The position numbers and the translations under genes are program-made. The notes under the pieces are model-generated. The model was not told the DNA's origin. It saw only the letters and a list, made by a program, of their open reading frames with translations, and did not search any database. From NCBI GenBank assembly GCA_023897205.1, contig JAHWDD010000001.1, positions 806,001 to 870,000 of the forward strand: a DNA stretch of 64,000 bases, read 5' to 3'. Origin of the DNA: Exophiala sp. HKRS030 (lineage: Eukaryota > Ascomycota > Eurotiomycetes > Chaetothyriales > Herpotrichiellaceae). This document shows, piece after piece, positions 1 to 13,089 of the stretch. Numbering within the stretch: the stretch's first letter is position 1; every line of letters begins with the position of its first letter.

Positions 1-1
1 G

Positions 2-756
2 TCGGGTGCCCACGTCGACTCGTCGACCAACTTCCCCCAGAACGACGGCTCGACGCCGGGAGAGGCGTTCGAGGTCCGTCAAACGTCCAGCTCGGCCGAC
101 TGGAAACCCGACCCGTCGAGATCGATCCGTTTGCCGCCGAACCGGCAGGCCCTCATGGACGACATCATCGCTCTTTACTCTTGCGAACCCACGGCGGAGC
201 GCGTGAAGCGTTACACCCCTGACTGCGTGTACGACGACCAGTTTGTTTACGCCAACGACCGTTACAAGATGGCGGGCCAGTGGTTCGCCCTGCCCAAACT
301 GTTCGACGAGAGCAAGAACCTGGGGTACGAGGTCGTCCGCAACGACCGGGACCTGATCCAGTTCAAGAACGAACAGAGTTGGACGTTCCGCGGGATCCCC
401 AAGACCGCCGTCATCAATGCCCTGGTGAGTCTGAGTTTGGATCCCGACACGCTGGATTCGGACTTTGTCAGGGTCAAGTATCACAAGGACCAGGCGAACG
501 AAAAGGACTATTCCCGTGAGTGATGAATCTCAGAGCAACCCCAAAAAAATTCCGACCATTCGGCTGACGTGGACTGAACTGCAAATCCCCAGATGAGGGT
601 CTTGGGTTCAATTTCAAAAAGTGGCAGGCAGATAATGTCATGAAACACATGGACAGTAGGGAGGTCGAACTGTTTGTGGCCGACAAGGACGCCGCAAAGA
701 CGGCACCAAACAAGTACGGCGATGGTGTTAGAGATGCGCCAAAGAAGGATTTTTGA
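2..756 (+). CDS. SnoaL/NTF2-like protein, 5' end outside window
   Basis: The reading frame is open from base 2, so the start lies upstream of the window. Exons are 2..515 and 593..756. The intron has a GTGAGT donor and a CCCAG acceptor, and phase 1 is kept across it. An ATG at 154 is the first internal Met, but codon choice upstream of it looks coding. The visible 225 residues carry the small alpha+beta pattern of the NTF2/SnoaL-like fold: 'IIALYSCEPTAERVKRYTPD', then 'CVYDDQFVYA', an aromatic-rich middle and a beta-rich 'WTFRGIPKTAVI' stretch. Fungal proteins of this kind are mostly uncharacterised, and no catalytic residues can be assigned. The C-terminal tail is Lys/Asp-rich. The fold call is by pattern recognition; function is unknown. 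Confidence 0.65.
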
Positions 757-3717
757 GTCATTGTCACGAGTTTGATAGACGTTAAGTGATGCGTGCGATG
801 TACCAGTAATCAGCTTACATACGGAATGGATGTCTTTGCAGGTGAGGGAGGTCAAGAGTGTGGACAGATGAAGCCCGACGTCGACGAGGTTGATTGATAG
901 ATGGTTCTCAGCCTCGTGACACGTCCCAAAAACATCGACCCATCATCTTTCCCCCCATCCAATACTGTAACTCGCCCAAGAGAACACAAGCACAGAACTC
1001 CCTGTCTGTACAGACTCGACCTAGCCGCGCCAAAAAAAAATACTGCACATGTCATTCATATTCATGGGTCGAATCAAGCGTCGAGACTTGTGTACACACG
1101 GATATTTACGAAAAGTGAGGACCTTACGACTCGCTAGACCAAGGTAGGCATAAATCGTAACTTTTGTGTCCCTGATTACCCTTTCGAATAGATCAGAGTC
1201 CATGGGTATATATACTTGGTGATGGTCATGGTCATGCCATCGGTGAATAACCATCTTCCTCATATTGCCTCTTCATTTCCTTTTTGTTGCCGTCTGGCTG
1301 GTGTGATACAGTAGTATCACATCCACGGATACAAGATGAGTGTTTTGTATACACGAAGACATTCATGACAACGATACCCTCTTCTCCTGCAAAGACAGAA
1401 ATTTGTATTTTCCAAAAAAGAGTGACTGATTGTTCGAACTGAACAAAGACTAGCTTATCTAGGTCATATCCCCCCTCTGCTGCCACGAGGACGAAAGGTG
1501 ATTGATTGATGTGGCGTCCACGTCCACCGCAGACTCTCTGAGATCCCACCGACAAAGGCTCTACTCGATCATGACAGTGTGTTTATATATTGTCTGTCTA
1601 TCCCAACAATATACATCACGGTCCGAAGCATATTGAAGGACAAGCAACACCCATATCACCACCACACCAATTGCTCGCCACAGAGAGTGTTTACCGTTCA
1701 ATGCTTCAACAAAAAGACATTAGCGTGTTAGCCAAAGGTACATAACATGTACACGGGAAGATGATGATATGACCCGAAAGAGACAAAGAGGGACAAAACA
1801 TACAGTGCAGCAAGAACATCCCTTGCATCCAGAGGCATCATGGCCACAGGTACTGCAGTGAGGTTCCATTGTTTGTTGGACTAAGGTGTCCGGGTCTCGA
1901 GGGTAAGTAAGACGAGAGAGACTGTTTTTGGGTTTTATGTTTGTGTCGTTTGTGTTTTGATGTCAGTAACGCAACAAGTTTTGTCGTGAAGGAAACAAAA
2001 AAGAAAAGGAAGATACATCTCTAGCGTTCTCGGGGATGGGTTTATATACCCTCTCCAGATTGCTTTGTGTGGTCGTCTGATTCAAAGTTGCATGCAGTGC
2101 AATTGTTTGACCCAGTCCCGACCTCCCTCGAACCCACGCTTCTCTTGCTCAAGTGGTCAGGCATCCATGCCCTGCAAGCCCGTGGGGTGAGAAGAGGAAT
2201 TCATGGACCATTAGATTCAGGTAATCGAGAATGAGGTGAACCTGTCCCTGCAGACGAGAAAGGACCCGTCCCACGTCCTCTCGCTCGCTCGTTCGCCCGT
2301 GTGAAAAATGCAAGAAGATGATCCACTATCCGTCCAAAGGGCCTGTAGGTTGTGTGATAACATCTCTCATGCTGCGTGGGCACGGCTCCCCTTCTACTTC
2401 TCCCAAGCCAATCACTCGCTTCTTCCTGGAGCGGGCGTTGATAGCATCCCACCCTGTTAGGACGCTCTTCGGACGGGTCCGGTTCGATCCCAAGGCTCTC
2501 AGGTTGTACAATGGTATCCCTGCTAAGGTTTCGTCCGGTCAGCCCAATTCTGCAAACATGCCACGCCATGTGTGCCCTAGACTGTTCCGCCTGGGGCCTC
2601 TGAATGGACAATTTCGACACTCTTGTGACTTTAAGCCAAGGTCTGACGTGTTGACGATCCGTGCCGTCAAATATGCAAGATGTGCTGGCAACTGTGCTGA
2701 GCTTCTTGTGGGATGCTAAGGATGCTAGATGCTCTCCCATTGACTCGTCTCATCTCTTCGCCGAGAGAGCTTCCACACGAAGTAAAAGAAGAGGCGTATG
2801 CCAGGTCAGTCCGAGTTGGAGGGCAAGCTGTGGATATATCTTTCCAACGAGTCAGATATCATCAGACCGGTGAAGGTGGACACAGCCCATCGAGAAATGA
2901 CATCGAATTTATCCCCGGTCATGGCAGCTAAGCAGCTGACAGCACATGCTGTTGAGATTTTTCACAATCAGAGGCACTCTGTATCTCATTCGAACGTACA
3001 TCCAGGTACGGTTCCCATTTGACCCAATTGGTAGCCTACCTATCTCCTCACCGTACGGTTGTTCTGTTTCGTAGCCATCGACTCCTCTCATTTCAGTGCT
3101 TCCGAGGTTTGAATCTGGACAACATCCGCAAGAGATTCAATTTGACCAAAATTGAACAAGTCGAGTGAAGTGAGGTGTATGTGTACTGGGCACATGTTGT
3201 GGGATGACGCTCTGAAACGAAACGGTGCAGTCATATTGAGCTTTTCAGACGTCCAAGAAAGATCTGCGAGAATGTCATCGTCCTCCTTTCCGTTCTCGGT
3301 CACTCTTCGGTATCATATTTCGCCTATCGTGCTTCGAAGATACCTGCCTAGCTATCCAGTGTCATGACAAGGCGACGCTTGATACGCATTTCTACAAATA
3401 TGTGACGATATTGAAAGGATCCTATGATTTCTCTGAAGCCGAATAAACAATGTCTAAAGCCTTAAGCGGCCATTTAAAGGTCCTAGACTAGAGCTCTAGT
3501 TTCCAGCGTTCCTCGTCCAAACTTGCCCTAGAATCAATTGTTGTCGGTAGCACTGAACATAATTTCCCATGGTCTCATATCCTTCTTGAGCTCGTATGAA
3601 GAGATCAAGTTCGTTTCCATCTACACATTCTTCCAACCGGGAGCATTTCGCTCCAATTGCTTCTAGCTGACCTCAACCCCATAAAGTAAGAAGAATACAC
3701 GTTGAACTCTGCCACCC
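757..3717. other. Gene-free stretch, about 3 kb
   Basis: This lies between the 3' ends of two convergent genes. It contains only short, unrelated open frames (longest 179 codons on minus, 133 on plus around 2200-2740) with no recognisable domain or consistent codon bias. Poly-A and poly-T runs and pyrimidine tracts are present. No tRNA, rRNA or transposon signature was seen. It may hold 3' UTRs or an untranslated transcript. Confidence 0.5.
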
Positions 3718-6700
3718 TCAAGCCTGAGCTTGAGTCCAGAAATCGAGGCTGGCAATCACATCTTCACCGCTCTCATCTTCGTAAGCGTACAGAATCTGTA
3801 TAGTGTTAGGATAGGCATCACATATCAAGCGCAGTTCAATGACTTACCTCGCGGGTACTGGAATGAAGCATCCTTACGTTCTTGCCGGTCATGACATGAA
3901 TCAACTCGCTAGTTTCGATGTGTCTTATCTCAATGAAACTCGGCTCGAAGGCAAGAATGTAGGGGTAATTCAGAGCAAATGCCTGTGGAGTTCCTTCCCA
4001 GGTGATCTTCCAGTCCTGTCGAGCTCGCCACCCATTCCTATTGACGAAGAAACTGAAGTCCGAATAGTTGAGCAGGAACTCGCCGTTAAGACGCTCAATA
4101 TGAATTGGCTTGACATTTTCTTTTCTTGTGACGAAGTCAAGGGACGTGTCTGCTTGGTCGAGAAGTGATTGCCGCTCTGTGGTTTCCAAAGACACAACTT
4201 CGAAGCCTCTGGCACAGCCAACACATAGCGTTGATCTTAGGTAGTGTACCGACGTGGATTCGGCAGGGATGTAGAATTCCTTGGATGGGTTAGTAAGGGG
4301 GGCCTACGAGTCAAGGGAGTAACTTACCTTGAAAGGCTTTAGGGCATCTTGACCGCTCGCAAACATTTTACTAATAGCTGGCTTCTTCTTGCCTTTTGTT
4401 AGGTCATCCATAGGCTCGTATACTTTGATAGTCGTTGACAGAGCCGATGTCTTGACAGAGCAAACCAAATGCCTACCCAAACCAATCCCAGCCTTGAAGA
4501 AGTTAGCATGGCCTTGAATCTTTCGAGGTCGTGTCGCCAGAGGGTTCTGATTATTCGCATCGAGTGCTTCGAACGGATAAGAAGTGAGTGTTTTGTTCGA
4601 GAGGACCAAAAGTAGTCGATACTCCTCCAAAGTGTCAATTTGAGACACTTGAGTGGCATCAAGGATTCGTCTTGGTTTGATCGACTTATCCTTGGTAAAT
4701 CGATCGGCAATGTAGATCCCGTTGTCGGTACCAATAATAAGTTTTCTCCCACCATCAGTTGGCACAAGGCAATTGACTCGGTTTTGGGCGTTGAAGAAGC
4801 CTTCACAGAGAATCGACTTGGTATAAAAATCGCTGCTGCGCTCTCGAAGCTTACTCTGCTGCTCTTCCACCAGTTCAATGAACTTCTTACGTTGGGTAAT
4901 GGAGGTGGCATAGAGTTGAAGCTCATAAGCACCTTTACCAAGGTGACGGAAGGTGACGGGATACACTTCTTTCTGACCTGGAGTGCTCGATGCCGATGAT
5001 TTGGCACCGGGTATGAGACTTGAGGAAGGCCGTTTTGCGATACCCAATCGAGGAATAACCTGATCCATTTCGGCAATAACCAAAAGTTCCAGGGGAATTG
5101 GTTTTCGGTAGACTCTCAATTCTTCTCTCTTGTTCACGGTTTTGACCCTGCACATCAGGACGGCATGGTCAAACAAGTAAACCTGTACTTCAGCAGTATC
5201 GGTCGGGGACTTTTTGAAACCCATCTTGGTCAAGATGACACGGTTCTCCTCAGTGAGCTTCAGGTCTGTATACTCTCCTGGATTCCACTTGAGCGATTGA
5301 TTCAGTTGCAGCAGGTTGAAGTGGTTTTCAGCCTTGCCGCTCTCAGCATTGACTCGAGCCAGGAAGTCCTTGATGATTCCGATGGCTTTGGGTATGTCCT
5401 TCTTATCAGGGTTGTCGTCCTTGGTGTATTTCAGTACATTGTCGAGTAGAAGTGGATACCGAGCCAAACGAGTCGTTGGTTTCGTGAGATACCCATTAAG
5501 CTCCAGCTTCCTTGACTCTTTGAGTCTTTCGGTCTCGTCGACGAAGCGAGAAAATGCGGGATTTGCTCCTTTCTCCTTCTCGAACTCATATTTGCCGTAC
5601 ATTTGATTGGCACCATACTTGATAAATGGGTCGAACTGGGGAACCCATTTCAAAAAGACATCTCCAATACATTGTACCACATGCTGCTCCTTTTGTCTTT
5701 TGGACAATTCGTCTGCGAATTTCCCGTTGACTGCAAGAACTTCCAGACAATTGCCAAAGACCGTGCGCACGAACTTTTCACGCTTTTCTTCTTTGATCGG
5801 AGATGCCACATTGCCCAACCCGCGCAACGGTCTTATCCAGAAGTCGCGTAGATACTCCAAATCCTTGACGAAGTCACGCTCTGTGTACATGATCTCAGAG
5901 ATGACTTCTTGTCTCTTTTTCTCGCGATCATCAATTCTATCGGCAACTTCTTTTGGTACGCTGTTGATCCAGAGTTTCTGTTCCTGGTCATCATTGTCGT
6001 GAAGACTGCCTCTTGAATTGGAGTGTCTCAGACCCGGCTGTGGTTTCAAATTAAGTCTCGCCTGTTGTTCCAACCTTCGCGGACATGCGATAGAGTAGCA
6101 GAGATTGTCTCTTGTGCAAGTGGGAGAATAACATTCTGTGAGTAAGGTGAAGACACCATTGACGTCTTTTGATGATGCCTCCTCTCCAAGGGTTTCTTTG
6201 AATTGGTAAACCTCTCCAGGTGCATCTCTTAGTCGATGTTCATAGGTAACATCATGAAAAAATTTCTGCGCATCCAAAGCACGCCCAAGCAGCAGAGCCA
6301 GATTGCGATCGGTAGTTTTGATGATATAAGCAATCAGGTCAACAGCTTCCGCACCTGTAAAGGCGTTCTTGTAAGACAAGTCGTTCTTCTCCCTGTCACC
6401 GACACCAATACGTTCCTGAAAGGCGCTGGCGACACGTGAGAGAAGAGCCGGGTACACCAATGGGGACTTTCTCTGAACAACGGTGCTCGTCGTGCTCTGA
6501 CTTGAGGAATGACTGGATGGTGCAGGGCGTTGCTTCATACTATCACTGCGTGACCCGTTCATCGTTGTGCCCGTCAGATCAGAAGAACCAGAAGCGATAG
6601 AAGCCGATGATACCGTCCGTGGCGGGGCTGCGCTGCTCTCACTAGGGCGGCGTGCACGGTGTGTCGGCACGTACGCCGGCGAGCTGGTTGAATTGAAAGA

Positions 6701-7507
6701 CCCTTGAACAGATACCTGATCTGCAAAGGGATCACCTTCTGCTTCTCGACGTCTCCCAGGCACAACCCTTCCACTAGTCAACTGTTGTGTGTGATCACGA
6801 TCAAATGAATATGTACCCATGGACATCGCGCGATCGTCAGGACGTTCAGGGATGTGCCGGCCCTGCGCAGTCGTTCTAGATGGACCCATGGGACCCATTC
6901 CAGCATAAGGTTGCTGTCGAATGGCACCAGCCGTACCTTGTTGGAAACTATTGGGTGGAGGTCGGTAACCAATGGTAGGCTCACCCGGTCTCACCATAGA
7001 TCGTGATCTGTAGGAGTCGTTATTCAGTGCCGGAGGAGGCATTCTGTTGGGAAGAGGCCTGCGCTCATATGGATTGGGCATCATGTGCGGTCCTCCTGAT
7101 CGTGGATCCATGCGTTGAGGAGGGGGGTATGGTCTCCGATCTGGAAACATGGGTGGGGGATTATGCGGCATAGGTCTTGGGTTACCTGTGCCGTTCATGT
7201 AGGGCTGAGCTGGGACGATGCCGTTTGCACGGTCGTAATTCTGTGGAGGATGTCGCATGGGCGGAGGCGGTCCCTGTCGCATAGACATTGTGTGTTGGGC
7301 TGGCTGCATACCCATGCTCAAGCTGTTGGAGCGATCGTACATCATCCCTGACGACTGGGTTGTCATTGTCTGTGATCTTCCTGGAGGCGGCGCTCCGCCA
7401 AAGATGTTGTGGAAAGCAGCATCTCTCTGACGGTCGGCCGGGGGACCACCATAGTTTGGGCTTCTCGAAGCATGGTAGCGCGAATCGGGACTACCATAGT
7501 CTGCCAT
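3718..7507 (-). CDS. rom2: Rho guanine nucleotide exchange factor, Rom2 type (DEP-DH-PH-CNH)
   Basis: Exons, 5' to 3' on minus: 7507..4328, 4279..3848 and 3795..3718, giving 1229 residues. The introns (GTAAGT donors at 4327 and 3847) are both phase 0, and joining them restores the C-terminal CNH domain. Order of domains: a Pro/Gly/Met-rich disordered N-terminus (about 1-340), a DEP domain (about 350-440, 'FTGAEAVDLIAYII'), a DH catalytic domain (about 530-720, opening 'EIMYTERDFVKDLEYLRDFW'), a PH domain (about 750-895) and a CNH/citron domain to the end. This order and length match fungal Rom1/Rom2, which load GTP onto Rho1 at the plasma membrane and feed the cell-wall-integrity MAP kinase pathway and glucan synthase. 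The domain calls come from sequence; the role is family knowledge. The start is the first Met of the long frame and is followed by a typical disordered N-terminus. Confidence 0.93.
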
Positions 7508-8203
7508 ACTCAGCGAAGAGATAGCAGAGGGAGGGTAGCCTTAGAAGAGGAATGAATGTCACCGAGGGTGCATCGAGCGCGGTGAGATGGAGTTCACAGG
7601 GGGTTTCTTGGGAGGCCGTGCTTTATTCTCTCCTCTCTCCTCTTCTTTGTTTCTGCTCGTCCTCACCCAGGATATTTCTTGTCGAAAAGCTATCGCATGT
7701 AAGGGTCACCGTGGTATTGGAGTTAATCGTGGGATAGGAGTATGAACAAGTAAATGTGGTGGCTGATACTAAGATTGAGAGGTGCGTCGTGGAGGGCGTC
7801 GATGTAGGTGGATAGAATTACATGTGATGTTGCACAAATTCATGCTCCGCCCATGCCAGCAGGAACAGAGCGAAGAAAAATGAGAAATATGGTCTGAGGA
7901 TGTGAAGATAATTTGCGAATGAATGGGTTACAGCCGTCGTGCTCGCAGTTGTGGTTCCAAGTTGGAATAACGAGGATCGACCAACCGACAGACACAAGCC
8001 TGCGCCTTAATCTTATTGGCTCCTTCCTCAAAGCTTTGCCTGCGGTTGTGATGTGATCTTAAGAACGCAGGCACATCTCTACAATACACATTTACACCAA
8101 CACGACTCAACGTTGTCGCACTTCCTATGAACTCCCCTGTGACAATCATACCACGGACCTCGAACTCAAATTAGCGAAAAGGACCCTTGATACCAGAGGC
8201 AGA
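7508..8203. promoter_or_regulatory. Divergent promoter region, rom2 / vma11
   Basis: About 700 bases separate the two head-to-head starts. It contains long CT-rich tracts (around 7620-7680), as often seen upstream of ascomycete genes. No coding frame or specific binding site was recognised. Confidence 0.4.
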
Positions 8204-8917
8204 ATGCCCGGCATCATGGAAACACCCGTGAACGAATATACACCAAGCTTTGCACCCTTTTTTGGCATGGCAAGTTATTACCCTGGACTTCTGACTAGGA
8301 AGAAAAGCTGACCATTTGCAGGCTGGAATTGCATCCGCGGTACGTTACTCGCTCTATTCTGCCTGATACCTGTACTAACGCCGGCCGTGCTGCAGATGAT
8401 ATTTGGATGTACGATCTGTACCCGAGAAGCGAGTAAATGATTCCACTACTAAGAAATCACAGGTTTAGGAGCAGCATATGGAACGGCAAAATCAGGAATT
8501 GGCATTGCTGGTGTCGGTCAATACCGTCCTGATCTGGTTATGAAGGTCTGATATGCACTGGCATAAAAGTTTTATAGAGAGTTGACAAGAAAATAGTCGT
8601 TGATACCCGTGGTCATGTCCGGAATTATCGCTGTCTATGCTCTTGTGATAGCAGTCTTGATCGCTGGAGACATGGAACCTCCCCCAGCAAAGCACTACAG
8701 TCTCTTCACAGGCTTCATGCATCTAGCCAGTGGTCTCAGCGTAGGGTTGGCGGGGTTGGCGGCCGGGTATGCCATTGGCATTGTGGGAGACATGGGTGTG
8801 CGAGCCTACATGCAGCAATCCCGGATTTTCGTGGGTATGGTGCTCATTTTGATTTTTGGCGAGGTGCTTGGACTCTACGGCTTGATTGTTGGGTTGCTCC
8901 TGAACTCGAAGAGTTAA
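8204..8917 (+). CDS. vma11: V-type ATPase proteolipid subunit c' (Vma11)
   Basis: Exons: 8204..8269, 8322..8339, 8396..8408, 8463..8545 and 8597..8917, giving 166 residues. Two exons are tiny (18 and 13 bases); joining them restores the conserved 'FFGMAGIASAMIFGCLGAA' run. The first intron must use a GC donor (GCAAGT) at 8270, since no GT alternative keeps the frame. Four hydrophobic helices are visible. The proton-carrying Glu lies in helix 4 ('[11 protein letters not shown]'). The protein sits in the rotating V0 ring that acidifies vacuole and Golgi. Between the paralogues c (Vma3) and c' (Vma11), 'TGFMHL', 'GYAIGIVGD' and 'GVRAYM' favour c', the fungus-specific form. The start could also be the Met four codons downstream. 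Confidence 0.93.
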
Positions 8918-9096
8918 GCCTTGACACTGGGAGGTTGTATGAGCTTAGCTAGGTTTCTGCGAAATATAAAACGGTGTTTGGTGCTTCTAGAGGGATAACT
9001 GGTTGTGGGAGATCATGTACTAGTAATATCATATGCATGAATTGAACATCGCTATACGCTATAACACTCGTATCGAACATGAATAGAATCTAAAAT

Positions 9097-10686
9097 TTAG
9101 GCCAGGAACATGGCGAGATTGCCACCAATATGCTTGAGGTCGAGGAGGAAGGTGTCGTGACCAAACAGACTGATGTCTTCTCCAAGCTCAACATGGGTGA
9201 CTTGATGATTTCCAGTAGCCCGTAGAGTTTCAGCGATTTCACGTTGCTGCCAGGCCGGAAATAGGATATCACTGGCTACTCCCATTACAAGTACAGGATG
9301 AGATCGTAAAGCAGCCATACCCTTGACCAGGTCCTGTGGTGGCTCGCTGCCAATTGAACTGGTTGCCTCGTCCATGGGTGCTGTCGATTCCTGCTCTTCG
9401 TAGTTTTTGGAGGGAAGGGTAAGGCTACAGGATAAGTCGTTGCGAATCGATACGTCAGGGCGTTGCATCATCTTTTCCAAATTCTCCTGGCGGCGTAGCT
9501 TGGTTTGCTCTTGATGGGCAAATCCGAGGTCGAAGAGGTCCATGGCTTTAGATACATACAACAGCGAGTTGGGGTCGTACTCCAGCGAAAACTTCTCTCC
9601 TGCGTGATCAAGATAGGTTTCGATCAGGAAGTCCGGGCACAAAGCAGGCTGCTTCCTAGGATCTGCTCGTCGGCGTCCAAATCTGTTCTCCCATTCAGGT
9701 CCACTTCGATAGGTCACTGTGGCTATCTCACGAGCGAGCTTCATTCCAGAATGCGGCGGGATACTGTCGTAATAGAATCCCCTATTCCACTTGGGATCCA
9801 TCATTAAGACTTGTCGTTGAGTATGCCTCATGGCAATGCTGTATGGATGACTTCTGGCACATCCAGAAATGCTAACAATCTTCTCTACCCGGTCGGGGAA
9901 GTGCACACCGAAAGCCAAACTTTGCATGCCGCCCATACTCGCACCGACACTTGCGTACAGCTTCTTGATTCCCAGGCCGTCCAATAGTCTTGCCTGTGCC
10001 CGCACCATGTCGTCCATGGTCAAAATGGGGAATCTGGTGGCATATCTCTGACCGTCGGAGGGGTCGATCGACGAGGGACCAGTCGAGCCAAAGCATCCTC
10101 CTATCACATTTGTGCAAACGACGAAGTACTTGTCAGTGTCGACTGGAGCACCGGGCCCAATGAACTTTTCCCACCAGCCTGGCTTCGGGTTTGCATCGGT
10201 GCTGCGTGCATGGCTGGATGCTGACAAACCAGTATGTATCAAAATGGCGTTACTCTTGTCTGCGTTCAATGTACCCCAAGTTTCATGTGCAATCTCGAAT
10301 TCTGGTAGAGTACCACCCCAGTCCAGTAATAATGGCGTTGGGCTGTGGAAGACCATGTGTGTACCACTGGTATAGGAAGGCTCTGGACCCGATTCCAGAG
10401 ACCTACTCTGCAGTGCAGCTGTCTTCAGTTCTTGGGCGTCAAGACAAGGAAATGCCATTGCTGGGTTCGATGGTTCGGCAGGCTCCCATGCGACCTCCTC
10501 TTGAGCGGCAGCAGCCTGAGCATGGTGTTGCGAGCGGGTATGTAAACTTGCATTTGTAATCTTTCTGTTGCTCACAGCGTTAGACCAAGGTAACTTGGGT
10601 CGAAAAGACGAGGTATTCGTCGTCAAGGATTTGGAGCCTCGACTGAGCAGGCGAGCAGCTATTTGAGCACCACGAGGAGTCGCCAT
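9097..10686 (-). CDS. cysA: Serine/homoserine O-acyltransferase family, mitochondrial (cysA type)
   Basis: A single exon of 529 residues. The first ~45 residues are rich in Arg/Ser with almost no acids, as in a mitochondrial presequence. The rest is an alpha/beta-hydrolase of the MetX family. The nucleophile elbow 'GASMGGMQ' (Ser near residue 248) and a C-terminal 'GHDTFLLD' with the catalytic His are visible, as are the family's '[11 protein letters not shown]' and '[14 protein letters not shown]'. Ascomycetes have two relatives: cytosolic homoserine O-acetyltransferase (met2) and the mitochondrial CysA/Cys2 type that acylates serine for cysteine synthesis. The presequence, the length of about 525 and the 'GRRRADPRK' insertion favour CysA. 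The acyl donor cannot be read from sequence. A Ser/Glu-rich insertion near residues 430-445 is probably a surface loop. Confidence 0.85.
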   Translation of the reverse strand: MATPRGAQIAARLLSRGSKSLTTNTSSFRPKLPWSNAVSNRKITNASLHTRSQHHAQAAAAQEEVAWEPAEPSNPAMAFPCLDAQELKTAALQSRSLESGPEPSYTSGTHMVFHSPTPLLLDWGGTLPEFEIAHETWGTLNADKSNAILIHTGLSASSHARSTDANPKPGWWEKFIGPGAPVDTDKYFVVCTNVIGGCFGSTGPSSIDPSDGQRYATRFPILTMDDMVRAQARLLDGLGIKKLYASVGASMGGMQSLAFGVHFPDRVEKIVSISGCARSHPYSIAMRHTQRQVLMMDPKWNRGFYYDSIPPHSGMKLAREIATVTYRSGPEWENRFGRRRADPRKQPALCPDFLIETYLDHAGEKFSLEYDPNSLLYVSKAMDLFDLGFAHQEQTKLRRQENLEKMMQRPDVSIRNDLSCSLTLPSKNYEEQESTAPMDEATSSIGSEPPQDLVKGMAALRSHPVLVMGVASDILFPAWQQREIAETLRATGNHQVTHVELGEDISLFGHDTFLLDLKHIGGNLAMFLA

Positions 10687-11935
10687 GGTGGACAGTAGCG
10701 CGGTGAGGGAATCGAGGTGGTAGAATCGAGGACGAAGCCTCTCTTCACCCTAGAAGACGCCTTTTGATATGTAGGCTCCATTTTCCCCTCTGACATATTT
10801 CGGCGACAAGAGGGTCGAGGTACGAGTAGGAGGCGAGACTATAAAATCACATCATCATCCTCCAATGAAATTCGCTGCAGATCTTTGTCGCTTAACCTGC
10901 CGTAGTGGTAAATTTTTCTTCCAGCGGAGAGGTGTGTACGAGTACGAGCACGAGCATGAGCGCATGTTCCCAAAATCACGTCTTCCAGGCCTCGAAGATT
11001 ACATTTTACACCAATAATGAAGGATAGATTTGACCATGTTGTCAGCGCAGCGTGAGCATTCCCTTCAGCAGGAGTATGTGCTGACCGAATTTTGTAAGTG
11101 CTGAAGGTTTAAGGCTCACCAGGGTGACCATTCAGCTCAAGGTCAATGCGGCGCAGCTGGTGTCTTATCACCACGGAATATCTCCTGAGAGCGTACGGAG
11201 AGGCAGATACAGGTACAGGGTACAATGTCTAAGGTACTTGGAGATCTGTTGCTTGGTGCGCATGGTGCGCGAAAGGTCGTGGAACGATCATGTGGAAATT
11301 CCATAATACAAGGCTAAGATCTCGCTCATCGTTGGAAAATCAGTCTCGACAACTCCGTGACAATACCTCCGGTACTAAAAAGCTTGTGCAGAAAGCGAGG
11401 CCTAGTGAGGTTCAACCCCTGTCAATTTGTTATTCTAGTGCCAATAGAAACTTAGTAGGCCTTGTTCGAGTGCCCATCGGGAGTCTATTACAATAATATC
11501 GCAGTCGTCGTAATGTTGCGCGCTCAGCCAGGCGATCCCTGCTTGCTGTTTCTCCATCTCAAGTGTCCTCTCCTTTAATCCTTCTTGTTTGATCCTCTGG
11601 ATCTAATTGCAGTGCTGTCGGATCTTCACCACTCCGCACGAGGTCTCCCTCCCATCTAATACGACACATACGTCTCCTTCCGACTGTCTTAGTCGGGAGC
11701 GCCATGTTCGCCGCCTGCAAACCACAACTTTGAGGGCCATGTGCAAACCACTCATTCCCTAAATCAGTCTGCAGCACTGGTCTTCTCGCGGGCTCGGGCT
11801 GTTGATTTCAAGAGAGCACACGTTGTTCTGTGGGAGGCCAACTGCATCCAGCATCTTCACAAAAAATAGTTCTTGCACATTTCCAGCCGTATTGGGAAAA
11901 CTAAGACCAGTTCGATCTCGCGATCGACTTCAGTC
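10687..11935. promoter_or_regulatory. Divergent intergenic region between cysA-type gene and OCH1-like gene
   Basis: About 1.25 kb between two head-to-head starts. It contains a TATA-like stretch near 10838 and a tandem 'GAGTACGAGCACGAGCA' patch near 10938. No coding frame with recognisable content was seen, and no specific regulator site is assigned. Confidence 0.35.
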
Positions 11936-13089
11936 ATGACAATTTCACCCAACACGAGACGGCTTGCCGCAATTGTTGTGGTTCTGGTCATACTATGCCT
12001 CTTCCTGCGGTCGACCTCTTCGTCCACAGCCGATTCTGCCTTGATCCATCCGACAGCCCAAGCGGCAGACCAGCCTTCAAGATCGTACCCTCCTCCGAAA
12101 GCCGGGCAGAAAACCACGTCAGACGAGAGCACCCTACGAATCCTTGCTTCGAAGCCCTTGCGGGAGCGCCTACGCTACCATTTCCCGTACGATGTCGAGA
12201 CCAAATTTCCTGCATATGTATGGCAAACGTGGAAAGAAGGACCTGGGTCCGGGAAATTCGAAGCAAGATTAAGACCATTTGAAGCATCTTGGACGACATT
12301 ACATCCTGGGTTCGTCCACGAGGTGGTCACGGATGATGCTGCCGTTCATCTCATCAACTATCTCTATGCGTCCACACCCGATGTGGTCGAAGCGTACGAA
12401 GCCATGCCTCTACCGGTACTCAAAGCCGACTTCTTCCGTTACTTGATCTTGCTCGCTCGTGGTGGTATATACAGTGATATTGACACTTCAGCAATAAAAT
12501 CTGCCACCGAATGGCTTCCCGAGAGCCTCGACAAGTCTCAGGTTGGTCTGGTGGTCGGGATCGAAGCTGATCCCGATAGACCAGATTGGAACGAATGGTA
12601 TGCTAGAAGGATACAATTCTGCCAGTGGACGATCCAGTCTAAACCGGGCCACCCTGTGTTGAGGGATATTGTGGCCTCTATTACGGAAGACACCCTGGCT
12701 ATGAAAAAAGCTGGCCATCTGCGAGCGGGCCAAACTCCCCACAAGAGCATCATGGAGTACACAGGCCCTGGAGTCTGGACCGATACCCTCTTTTCATATT
12801 TCAATAACAGGGATTTCTTCGACTTTAGTACCCGACGATCAAATATCACATATTCAGACTTCTTTGCCCTTAAGGAACACAAGAAAATTGGCGATGTCAT
12901 TGTGCTGCCCATTACGAGTTTCAGTCCCGGAGTCGGTCAAATGGGTGCTGAGGGTGCAGATCACCCTATGGCGTTTGTAAAGCATGAGTTTGATGGTAAG
13001 CTCCCTGACCTCAGCAAGGCCTACAGTTGAAGACTAACAACCCTCCAGGATCATGGAAGCCAGCAGAGGAACGGATGAAGCGCACATAG
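11936..13089 (+). CDS. GT32 mannosyltransferase, OCH1/HOC1-like
   Basis: Exons 11936..12995 and 13049..13089 give 366 residues. The intron has a GTAAGC donor, an ACTAAC branch site and a CCAG acceptor; after splicing the protein ends 'HEFDGSWKPAEERMKRT'. I took the ATG at 11936, which places a short basic N-tail directly before a single membrane segment (about residues 10-27, 'LAAIVVVLVILCLFL'): a type II Golgi topology. The GT32 DXD motif is D181-I-D183 inside 'RGGIYSDIDTSA', preceded by 'LKADFFRYLIL'. Och1 starts the outer N-glycan chain with an alpha-1,6-mannose. Ascomycetes carry several paralogues, so the exact linkage is not certain. The upstream in-frame Met at 11873 would add 21 residues and is less likely. 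Confidence 0.88.

Noticed and set aside
2201..2740. 179-codon frame on minus and 133-codon frame on plus
   Set aside because: They overlap each other, have mixed codon use and no recognisable protein features.
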